Shown in pieces: positions 19,798-27,502 of a stretch of 64,000 bases of DNA. Position 1 is the first letter of the stretch; each line of letters opens with the position of its first letter. The stretch comes from Chlorogloeopsis fritschii PCC 6912 (lineage in GTDB: Bacteria > Cyanobacteriota > Cyanobacteriia > Cyanobacteriales > Nostocaceae): contig NZ_AJLN01000100.1 in NCBI RefSeq assembly GCF_000317285.1, positions 186,001 through 250,000 on the forward strand. The letters are read 5' to 3'. A program made the position numbers and the translations under genes. The notes beneath the pieces are model-generated. The model did no database searches and had not been told where the DNA came from. It saw only the letters and a list, made by a program, of their open reading frames with translations.

Positions 19798-20097
19798 TTA
19801 CACATTTTTAAAGCTCTTCCCTGTCCCCCCAACCCTATTCCCTACATCATTCATTCGTTTCAGTATATGTGCCAAAAGCATTAACGCGGCATTTCCCACA
19901 CTCAGGATAATTACCCCGACAACACCAATCATCCAATCATCACGCAAGACGGATACAACCAAGATCATGACTGACGTTTTGGTAGCGATACTTGAAAATG
20001 CCAACATCTTCTGCCAGATACTGTTATCCTTACACGCCTCGTAGATGGGAATGAGCAAGGCCAAAATCATTGCAATCAGTACCAGATTCAAATTCAT
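19798..20097 (-). CDS. mrpF: Mrp antiporter subunit F
   Basis: A 99-residue protein with three helices, MnhF/PhaF type (about residues 1-85). The last dozen residues (NRVGGTGKSFKNV) are encoded by GGGTTGGGGGGACAGGG, the same repeat found in mutS and the sensor kinase gene, so the native C-terminus has probably been replaced. Its ATG overlaps the mrpE stop by 4 bases. Confidence 0.85.
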   Translation of the reverse strand: MNLNLVLIAMILALLIPIYEACKDNSIWQKMLAFSSIATKTSVMILVVSVLRDDWMIGVVGVIILSVGNAALMLLAHILKRMNDVGNRVGGTGKSFKNV

Positions 20098-20483
20098 GCT
20101 TTTTTCCTCCGTCGAACCCTGTGTACTTCATACCAGCCATCTTCGTGGTATTTCAAGACTATTGTCTTTGGCGTAAAGGTAATCAGGAAGATATCTAAAA
20201 ATATGAGTCCGGGTGTCCGTCGCGGTTTGACTCGTTCCAAGGTGACATCTTCTTCATTATGCGGACGGAGGATGATTTCAAATGCTTCAATATATGCCTG
20301 TGGAATTGCCACAAGCACCTCACCCAGCGCCCGCAGCCAATCTTTTAATGCTCCTGCAGCTTTGTGTCTGTGCGGCAGTAGGAGTGCGATGCTGACGCCA
20401 ATAATGATATTTGCCACACTCAGATTAGCAGTAAGCAGAAACCAGATGACCAGTCGCAATATTAGATTCAAATACCCAATCAT
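20094..20483 (-). CDS. mrpE: Mrp antiporter subunit E
   Basis: A 129-residue MnhE-type protein: two N-terminal helices (about 5-35), an amphipathic segment, and the conserved PGLIFLDIFLITFTPKTIVLKYHEDGWYEVH block (about 90-120). Translationally coupled to mrpD and mrpF by ATGA overlaps. Confidence 0.88.
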   Translation of the reverse strand: MIGYLNLILRLVIWFLLTANLSVANIIIGVSIALLLPHRHKAAGALKDWLRALGEVLVAIPQAYIEAFEIILRPHNEEDVTLERVKPRRTPGLIFLDIFLITFTPKTIVLKYHEDGWYEVHRVRRRKKA

Positions 20484-21913
20484 GCAAATACCATCCAGAA
20501 CAGCAGAATCAACATCAAACTCATCACACCGATTAGATGCTCAAATTGCTCAAGTAGGCGCGGCAGCTTGAGGACTGTCCCTCGAAAAATCAAAAAATAC
20601 GCCAACCATCCCACGCCAATGATTGCAAGTGGTTTGATGACATTGGCAACGGTATACGCCTCGAAATACACAACATTTGCCAAAACCAGCCCACCGATTA
20701 ACAAGATTGTTGCTGCCCAGAAACCGGGTTGTACATCCTCTTGTCTTTTTCGTCTTTCATGAGGCAGAAATATAAATTTGGCAAACGATATTGCCGTTCC
20801 TAAAGCTGCAACATTCATAGCAATTTGTTGCCAGGGCAGCAGATTCTTTGTCGTCAAAACCTTTGCCCCAAATCCTGACAACAAGGGAAAGCCCGATATT
20901 GAGAAGCTAGCCATCACCAGAGCAATCCAGACTGAGGTATCAATCGGCTTCTGTTGTAACTCCTTGAGATTTCGGCTCGGTAAAACTCCGACAATCAGAA
21001 ACAGCGACGATTTGACTAGTCCGTGTGTCAGCGCATAAAAGCCACCCACCCCAGGTGCAGCAAGGATAAAGCCTAACTGCGAAACTGTGTGAAATGCCAG
21101 CATCCTCTTAGTATCCTTTTCAAAGACGGCATAGAAAACTCCCAAAAGCGCCGTCCCAACTCCGAAGAGCCTGATGATCGGATCGATCTCATCCAAAAGC
21201 AGAGCACAACGCACCAGCGGATAGACACCAGCTTTAACCACAATTCCTGACAGCATAGCCGACACTGGCGTTTGGGATTCGGAGTGAGTCAACGGTAACC
21301 ACAATCCCGATACAAAGATCCCTCCCTTAACCAAAAGTCCCAGAAAGATGAGGGCAAGTGCCTCCGGAGGTGCTCCGCTCAAACTTGTAAACGCAAATGA
21401 ATGATTTGCCTTGTACGCCAGTACCGCACCCACCAGATAAAACAGCATTGCCACATTGCTGACAAACAGATAGCGCAAGCCCACCCAAATCGAGCGATCG
21501 CTCCGGGGATAGGCAATCAACAAAAACGCGGCAATACTGATCACCTCTAGCGCTACATATAGACTAATAAAATCTGTACAGACAAACGCTGCATTAACAC
21601 TGCCATGCAAAATTATGGTTTGTGCATAAAAAAAAGCCGTCTTACCGCTGTCCCAACAGTAAAGGATAACCGCTGCTGTAACCAGCGCATTGGTCAATAT
21701 AAAATAGCCACTCAACTGGTCAATCGTCAATGTGACACCGAAATGATCCAGCAGTTGCAACTTTAGCGATGGCTCGGCAAATAGCTGCAATGCATATCCG
21801 CCCGAAACAAGAGCCATGCCCAGTGCGAGATACCGATCAAGTTTGGGGAGCAGATAAATGACGAACCCCACAAAAAACGGGAGTGCGATCCATGCAATTG
21901 TCAGGTTAATCAT
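20480..21913 (-). CDS. mrpD: Mrp antiporter subunit D (NuoN/NuoL-like)
   Basis: A 477-residue proton-conducting antiporter subunit of the NuoL/M/N family with about 14 helices. Ion-path residues are visible: Glu in LYVALEVISIAAFLL (about helix 5), Lys in GLLVKGGIFVSGLWLP (helix 7) and Lys in IVVKAGVYPLVR. Group-specific text SESQTPVSAMLSG is intact. It is the only large antiporter subunit seen, because MrpA is short. Start and stop overlap its neighbours by 4 bases. Confidence 0.9.
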   Translation of the reverse strand: MINLTIAWIALPFFVGFVIYLLPKLDRYLALGMALVSGGYALQLFAEPSLKLQLLDHFGVTLTIDQLSGYFILTNALVTAAVILYCWDSGKTAFFYAQTIILHGSVNAAFVCTDFISLYVALEVISIAAFLLIAYPRSDRSIWVGLRYLFVSNVAMLFYLVGAVLAYKANHSFAFTSLSGAPPEALALIFLGLLVKGGIFVSGLWLPLTHSESQTPVSAMLSGIVVKAGVYPLVRCALLLDEIDPIIRLFGVGTALLGVFYAVFEKDTKRMLAFHTVSQLGFILAAPGVGGFYALTHGLVKSSLFLIVGVLPSRNLKELQQKPIDTSVWIALVMASFSISGFPLLSGFGAKVLTTKNLLPWQQIAMNVAALGTAISFAKFIFLPHERRKRQEDVQPGFWAATILLIGGLVLANVVYFEAYTVANVIKPLAIIGVGWLAYFLIFRGTVLKLPRLLEQFEHLIGVMSLMLILLFWMVFA

Positions 21914-22245
21914 GGGGTGTTGCTCTTCTCGATCTCGTTGCTTTCCAATGTCGGATTATCCCGTGCCAACTTCATGACACCAACCAGCATTAAGGCTTGA
22001 ATTGATAAGCCGATTACAATCGCCGTCAATATCACCGCCTGGGGAACCGGATCAGCGTAAGCGACATTTTTGACCTTTGACACAATAGGTGTAAACAAAC
22101 CATCTCGCGATGCAATCAACACGTAATAGGCGATCACCCCCGTGCTCATCACATCCATCGAGATAATCTTCATAACAAGGTTCTTTTTAAGAATGATGCC
22201 GAAAAATCCACACAATATTGTTGCGAATACACATGCTTCTAACAC
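21910..22245 (-). CDS. mrpC: Mrp antiporter subunit C (NuoK-like)
   Basis: A 111-residue, three-helix NuoK-like subunit (LEACVFATILCGFFGIILKKNLVMKIISMDV; DPVPQAVILTAIVIGLSIQALML with the usual conserved PQALVLTAIVI-type motif). It is the first clear gene of the operon; the promoter is probably in 22250-22600. Confidence 0.88.
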   Translation of the reverse strand: MLEACVFATILCGFFGIILKKNLVMKIISMDVMSTGVIAYYVLIASRDGLFTPIVSKVKNVAYADPVPQAVILTAIVIGLSIQALMLVGVMKLARDNPTLESNEIEKSNTP

Positions 22246-22362
22246 GGGAATTGCCTGTTGGGTAAGGGTCGGTCGTAATTATTTTTGAAAAAATCTTTGA
22301 AAAATTTTTGAAAAAATCAACTATTACTGTGAGACTTTGAAAAATTCTACGCCTAAATCAAG

Positions 22363-22593
22363 CTAGAGTTCAAGCGGTGAAGTTAAATTATTAATGTGAA
22401 CATTTAAGCAATTTAAGGATGAAATTTCAGTATCTGTACGCAAGGCTTCTAATATTTCGCCAAAGGTGATAATAAGGATTAGTTGCTCGCTGTCGTTAAA
22501 AGTCTTTAGTTAACCGATACTAATTAGTAGTACTGTTGGTACAAAAAACAACCAGCCAATGGCATTTAGGACTAGTTTGAGCGTGTACTTCAT
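22363..22593 (-). pseudogene. small hydrophobic ORF interrupted by one stop
   Basis: From ATG at 22593 the frame encodes 27 residues with one hydrophobic helix (AIGWLFFVPTVLLISIG), a TAA (22510-22512), then stays open for 48 more codons to a TAG at 22363. It may be a small membrane protein of 27 residues, a decayed 76-codon gene, or chance. It lies just upstream of mrpC in the same direction. No family recognised. Confidence 0.25.
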
Positions 22594-22970
22594 TCTCGCT
22601 CAAACTTAACCAGCCCTTGGTCTTTCAGTCAAATACTTTAAATCGATAAGATTATGAATAAGTTTTGACAACCCACTCAGCACTAACTTGCTCGTATTTT
22701 GCATTTGTACAGAAATATTCAATTTTTGTGGCTTGCTATGATGCAGAACACACCATGACTCAAAGCATTTTGGCATTGCTGATACAGATGCATATTTTAG
22801 TTGACGCTGCTCTTTTCGAGTTTGACGTAAAAGTCGCTCTCAATAAGTATTTTCGCTTATTTTGCACCTGCTTTTGACAAAGTTCTATCTTATTTTTAAT
22901 GGTGAAGCATTGATGTAACTCTATATATCAAGTTACAACAATCAGGTTTTTGGAGCGAAAAAGTTTGTTG
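22594..22970. other. intergenic region
   Basis: No convincing gene. A 9-bp inverted repeat GTTTGAGCG / CGCTCAAAC lies at the left edge (22575-22605), overlapping the start of the small ORF. Confidence 0.4.
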
Positions 22971-23543
22971 ATGAATAACAGAATTTACATAGCTGAACAA
23001 CCAACTCTCCACACACAACGACTTATCTTGCGAGCTTTCACCCTTGCAGATGCACCAGATGTACAACGTTTGGCTGGCGCACGAGAAATTGCCGCTATGA
23101 CTTTAACTATTCCCCATCCCTACCAAGATGGCATGGCCGAGGAGTGGATTAAAACCCATCCAACAGCCTTTAACGAGGGAAAAGATGTGAACTTGGCAAT
23201 TGTGCTACGCGATACTGGTTTGTTGTGTGGTGCGATCGGCTTGGGAATCAACCAAGAGCATAATCATGCTGAGTTGGGCTACTGGATAGGCAAACCCTAT
23301 TGGGGACAAGGCTACTGTACGGAAGCAGCAAAAGAAATATTGCGATATGGCTTTGAAGTGCTAGGACTTCACCGCATTCATTCCGGGCATTTTTCCCATA
23401 ACCCCGCATCAGGACGAGTGATGCAAAAAATTGGAATGGTTTATGAGGGTTGTCGTCGCCAACACATACTTAAATGGGGTGAATACTTAGATATTGTTGA
23501 TTATGGGATTCTCAAAAGTGAGTGGCAGAACAATTGTGCGTAA
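22971..23543 (+). CDS. GNAT N-acetyltransferase (RimJ/RimL type)
   Basis: A 190-residue GCN5-related acetyltransferase of the RimJ/RimL-like group: N-terminal TQRLILRAFTLADAPDVQRL, then the acetyl-CoA-binding motif A region GYWIGKPYWGQGYCTEAAKEIL (about 101-122), and the C-terminal NPASGRVMQKIGMVYEG. The substrate is unknown (ribosomal protein, peptide or small amine are all possible). The ATG at 22971 is preferred to an in-frame TTG at 22950; GGAG lies 15 bases upstream of it. Confidence 0.85.
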   Translation: MNNRIYIAEQPTLHTQRLILRAFTLADAPDVQRLAGAREIAAMTLTIPHPYQDGMAEEWIKTHPTAFNEGKDVNLAIVLRDTGLLCGAIGLGINQEHNHAELGYWIGKPYWGQGYCTEAAKEILRYGFEVLGLHRIHSGHFSHNPASGRVMQKIGMVYEGCRRQHILKWGEYLDIVDYGILKSEWQNNCA

Positions 23544-23942
23544 CCGCAATCTGTGAATAACAAAGGGCGATCGCATCTGTAAGAATTTTCTCTAGGCATC
23601 TATGCGTTCAATTTGCATGACAGACATTGAGTACTGAGCAAACTTTTGGAAGTGAGTATACAAATACTTATTTTTGCCTTATTATCAACAATAACCGTCT
23701 AAAACCGTGATTTTGGCTTGAAATAGGCTGAAGTTTTGACAGTTGCGATCGCCTGTTGAAAGCCAGCGATTGAGAGGTATTGGCATTTTTTGGAGATGCC
23801 GATCAAGTTGAAAGAAAAAATTTAGGTTAAAGACTATCTATTATATCACATTTTATTTAACTTGTCAAGGTTGATTGTGAAACCATCTCCTTCTATTTCC
23901 TTTCAGAATTTTCTCTATTGAAATACATCTACTCCGTTTTAG
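23544..23942. other. intergenic region
   Basis: About 400 bases with two HIP1-type sites and a weak hairpin (GGCAT / ATGCC near 23783). No gene or known RNA recognised. Confidence 0.4.
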
Positions 23943-24472
23943 GTGACGCTGATGCAACAGCAACCAAACAGACGCAGGCGGAGTGTAATCCTCACCCTAC
24001 AAGGCTGGGATAAATTTCAAGCTGCCAAAACTCAAGCTGAATTTGATGAGAATGGTGGAGATAAGTTTTGTTTAGAAGAACTGAGCGATCGCACGCACCT
24101 AGCTCTGCACACTATCTCCAAAATCTTGGGGCGCTTGGAACCTGTAGATAAAAGTTCGTTGCAGTCTGCCTTCGCTGCCTTTGGGTTGGAGTTGTGTAAA
24201 AGCGATTATACCCAACCTAGTCCTCCTAACGATTTGGAAGTCCGAAGCGCAAATCCTCAGTATGACTGGGGTGAAGCACCGGATGTATCTGTGTTTTATG
24301 GTCGTATGGCAAGTGCTCATCGATCACTTTGGTTCATACTAGCCCCGATGTGGGAATTAAGCTTTAGAATGTGGAAACTCTTGAGTGCATGAAAGCCCTG
24401 AAGGTAGATCGCCTTTACAAAAGTATGAACATCAAGGGTGCGATCGCCAAGTTTAAGAATATTCTTTCTTGA
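23943..24472 (+). pseudogene. collapsed NB-ARC/WD40 STAND gene
   Basis: Residues about 8-120 match the N-terminal domain of cyanobacterial NB-ARC-WD40 proteins: RRRRSVILTLQGWDKF, LEELSDRTHLALHTISKIL (HTH-like), then WGEAPDVSVFYGR, where the NB-ARC ATPase should begin. There the homology stops. From about 24335, in another frame, the sequence reads like the last WD40 repeat and the conserved tail of the same protein type (SPDVGIKL[28 protein letters not shown], to the stop at 24472), with TAG in place of the expected Trp codon. About 1,000 codons have been lost between. The 149-residue frame could still be translated. Confidence 0.75.
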
Positions 24473-24635
24473 CTTGCCTCCGCACAGATATAGTCAGATA
24501 TAGTCATAATATGAGTTAAAGGTGATATTTTCATTAAAATATGTGTAAGTAAGAAGCCAAGTGAATTATTCTCTATTAGAGATATGGGGGATAGGGCTAA
24601 GATTGAATTGTATCGGTATATTAAGAGGTTTAAAG

Positions 24636-24857
24636 ATGTTAAATGCGGTAGAGTTTCAAGCAAAAATTCAAAATGGTTTAATTCAGATTCCCGATGAGTA
24701 CAAACAAGAAATCGGTGAAGGCGATGATATTAAAGTAATTGTTTTGGTAAAGAAAAAATCATTTCAAAACAAAGACATAATTGATGAATTAACTGAGAAT
24801 CCTATTCAGGTCAATGGTATACTCAGCCGTGAAGAAATTTACAGTCGCCAGTTATGA
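24636..24857 (+). CDS. antitoxin-like protein, AbrB/VapB type
   Basis: A 73-residue protein with an N-terminal AbrB/SpoVT-like beta segment (VEFQAKIQNGLIQIPDEYKQEI) and a helical C-terminal tail (SREEIYSRQL) of the kind that wraps a PIN toxin. I chose the ATG at 24636, preceded by GAGG, over an upstream in-frame ATG. Its stop overlaps the ATG of the PIN gene (ATGA), the usual antitoxin-toxin coupling. Confidence 0.75.
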   Translation: MLNAVEFQAKIQNGLIQIPDEYKQEIGEGDDIKVIVLVKKKSFQNKDIIDELTENPIQVNGILSREEIYSRQL

Positions 24858-25184
24858 CTGGTGTTCCATCTTTTATTGATACTAATGTTTGGCTCTATCG
24901 TTTATTTGATGACAAAAAGATAGAAGAAATAGAGAGAGAAAGAAAGCGTAATATAGCTATTTCAATTACGTCATATGAAGGAATAATTATCAGTACACAG
25001 GTTGTAAATGAGGTTTGTGCTAATTTACTGAAAAAAGCATCCTTTAAAGAAGAGCAAATCAAAGCTGTAATTCAGTCGCTTTATCGTCGCTGCGCTCTCT
25101 CGATACATTAAATCTCTTGGCGGAAGTCTGACAATCATAGCGCGTTTTCCCGATCAAGAGGTTGTGATTTTTCAATTCGATTGA
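24854..25184 (+). pseudogene. truncated PIN toxin fused to an antitoxin tail
   Basis: The first 75 or so codons encode the start of a PIN-domain RNase (FIDTNVWLYRLFDD with the first active-site Asp; VVNEVCANLLKKASF). The frame stops at 25111, well short of the usual 130-150 residues, so the C-terminal acidic residues are missing. From about 25080 a different frame reads VAALSRYIKSLGGSLTIIARF and continues PDQEVVIFQFD to TGA 25184. That is the typical C-terminus of HigA-like XRE antitoxins. The locus is a recombinant of two toxin-antitoxin genes and is probably inactive. Confidence 0.7.
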
Positions 25185-25412
25185 TACTGACTGGCGATCG
25201 CCCACATCAATCTCATCACTCGAAATGCGATCGCTAGTTCACATCACTCACATTCACTAAATGGGAAGTACCAATGCGATCGCACAGATACCTTCACTGA
25301 TTCTTTCTGGAGTTAGCATTGCTGATAGTCAAAAATTCTAGTGACCTTTGCATTCACTTAGAACGATAATGAAAATTATGTTTTCGATTTGACAGCAAGA
25401 GGATGTTAGCAG
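25185..25412. other. intergenic region upstream of kinase 1
   Basis: Contains three HIP1-like sites and no recognisable gene. The promoter of the first kinase gene presumably lies here. Confidence 0.4.
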
Positions 25413-26909
25413 ATGCTGCTCAATGAGCGCTATCAAGTAATTCGCACTCTGGGAAGTGGTGGATTTGGTGAGACTTTCTTAGCAGAAGATACCCAGATGC
25501 CTTCTCACCGTCGCTGTGTGATTAAACAACTCAAACCAATTCAAAATAATCCCCAGATTTACCAACTAGTACAAGAGCGGTTTGGGCGAGAAGCAGCAAT
25601 TTTAGAAGACTTAGGCGGATCTACTGACCAGATTCCAACTTTGTATGCTTATTTTCAATCAAATAGTCAATTCTACTTAGTTCAAGAGTGGATTGAAGGT
25701 GACACGCTTACCGAAAAGGTTAGACAACAGGGTTTATTTAGCGAAAGTGCCGTTCGAGAGTTATTAGCAAATTTATTACCAGTTTTAGAATACGTACACT
25801 CGAAGCGGATTATTCACCGTGATATCAAACCGGACAATATCATTTTGCGTCATCGCGATGGCAAACCCGTACTCATTGATTTTGGTGCGGTACGAGAATC
25901 AATGGGAACGGTGCTAAATTCTCAAGGTAATCCTACCAGTTCGATTGTAATTGGTACGCCTGGATATATGCCCAGCGAACAAGCAGCAGGTAGACCAGTG
26001 TATTCTAGCGATTTATATAGTTTAGGAATGACAGCGATTTATCTGCTGACAGGGCAACCACCACAAGCACTGGAGACAGACTCACGAACAGGAGATATTC
26101 TTTGGCATCGCTATGGTATGAATGTTAGTCCTACATTGCTGGGGATAATCGATAAAGCCATACAGTATCATCCACGCGATCGCTTTGCTAGTGCCAGGGA
26201 AATGTTAGAGTCTCTACAAGGCGTAGTGAGTCCAATTCCACCCACACAACCTGTTCTCACCCAACCGCCAACGCTACCTAACCATACTCCGCAAACGGTA
26301 AATCTAAATACACCATCTCCAACTCAGGACAATAATCACAATAATATTCTGATAGCGAGTGCGATCGCAGGTAGTTTAATTGGTGGATCTGTCATTATTG
26401 GTTTTGCATTAACAAAATCTTCTCAACCAGTAACACAACAAACAATTTCACCTTCACCTAATTTACCAACTACTACACCTCAAGTTACAGAAACTCCCAA
26501 TTTAAAATCAACACCTCAAATTATAGAAACTCCTAACATAAAACCTACATCAATTAGCCAACCTATATTTACTCCTACTCCATCTGTTGCAACCACATCC
26601 CAACCACCAGAAATTACTACAACAATCAACGATTATTCTTGGCTTTCTCAAAGATTAGTAACAAATGCAGACTTAGATAATAAAGACGGTGTTGAGCTAG
26701 ATATCATGCGCAATTCCATTTTTGCACGTCACGGTCGGCGTTTTGATACTCCAGGTTTACAAGAATATTTTGATCGTCAACCGTGGTATCGTCCAATCTA
26801 TTTACCAAAGAACTTTCCTACAAATTTATTATCAAAAATAGAACGACAAAATGTTGATTATATTTCAAAATATCAAGACCGTAATAATCGCAGACATTTT
26901 AAGAAGTAA
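25413..26909 (+). CDS. Ser/Thr kinase 1 with YARHG domain
   Basis: A 498-residue Hanks-type kinase. The kinase domain (about 7-270) has the Gly loop GSGGFGET, the ATP-binding Lys in CVIKQLKP, HRDIKPDN and DFGAVRE, and GTPGYMPSEQ. A Pro/Thr-rich linker is followed by one transmembrane helix (about 312-332), a second Thr/Pro linker, and an extracytoplasmic YARHG-type domain (about 405-490: LDIMRNSIFARHGRRF, QPWYRP). The likely role is a membrane receptor kinase; signal and targets are unknown. First member of the island. Confidence 0.92.
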   Translation: MLLNERYQVIRTLGSGGFGETFLAEDTQMPSHRRCVIKQLKPIQNNPQIYQLVQERFGREAAILEDLGGSTDQIPTLYAYFQSNSQFYLVQEWIEGDTLTEKVRQQGLFSESAVRELLANLLPVLEYVHSKRIIHRDIKPDNIILRHRDGKPVLIDFGAVRESMGTVLNSQGNPTSSIVIGTPGYMPSEQAAGRPVYSSDLYSLGMTAIYLLTGQPPQALETDSRTGDILWHRYGMNVSPTLLGIIDKAIQYHPRDRFASAREMLESLQGVVSPIPPTQPVLTQPPTLPNHTPQTVNLNTPSPTQDNNHNNILIASAIAGSLIGGSVIIGFALTKSSQPVTQQTISPSPNLPTTTPQVTETPNLKSTPQIIETPNIKPTSISQPIFTPTPSVATTSQPPEITTTINDYSWLSQRLVTNADLDNKDGVELDIMRNSIFARHGRRFDTPGLQEYFDRQPWYRPIYLPKNFPTNLLSKIERQNVDYISKYQDRNNRRHFKK

Positions 26910-26943
26910 GTAGAAAGCAGAAGGGATACTAACGAATTAATTA

Positions 26944-27249
26944 CTATTTGTCGATCAGATTACAGATCAGTTCTCCCGCCCCATTTGATTCAAATGGTAC
27001 AATAGTTCCGTTTTTACGAACTCTAAGGCGATCGCGACAGTTATATACTTCTGTTGGTCTTTTTACACCATCAATACTAATATCTGCTCTGTACTCCCAG
27101 TGATACTTAGCACTGCGTTTGATATTAATAATGCAAATTGAGTGGTTATTAAAGTTACGACAGGTAAATGCTTGTGCAGGAAGAGCGATTGCAAAAGATA
27201 ATATCAATACTAGTACTAAACAAATGGACTTTAACCTAGTTAGAGACAT
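26944..27249 (-). CDS. small secreted Cys-containing protein
   Basis: A 101-residue protein with a clear signal peptide (about 1-27, cleavage near AQA-F) and a mature part of about 74 residues with four Cys (CRNFNNHSICI, YNCRDRL, ELICNL), likely two disulfides. It is convergent with kinase 1 and lies between kinases 1 and 2. I do not recognise a family. A ligand or partner for the kinases' extracytoplasmic domains is conceivable but untested. Confidence 0.65.
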   Translation of the reverse strand: MSLTRLKSICLVLVLILSFAIALPAQAFTCRNFNNHSICIINIKRSAKYHWEYRADISIDGVKRPTEVYNCRDRLRVRKNGTIVPFESNGAGELICNLIDK

Positions 27250-27502
27250 AAGCCTTTTGCCATTCTTTAAGAATTAATCCTGACCAGATAATAAATCCAA
27301 TTATCGATAAACCTGCAATAAAATCAAACCAAATCATCTATCGCTTAACCAAAAATAAGGAATTACGGCAATATTATTGCACTATTTGTAGATTTTGTAA
27401 GATTTTCTCGCTAATCGCTATCAGTGTCAAAAGACGAAGTGTCAAACTTGAGAAAATTTGTAAAATATATAACTGCCTTTTTTCTTACCCTGAAGATTTT
27501 TT

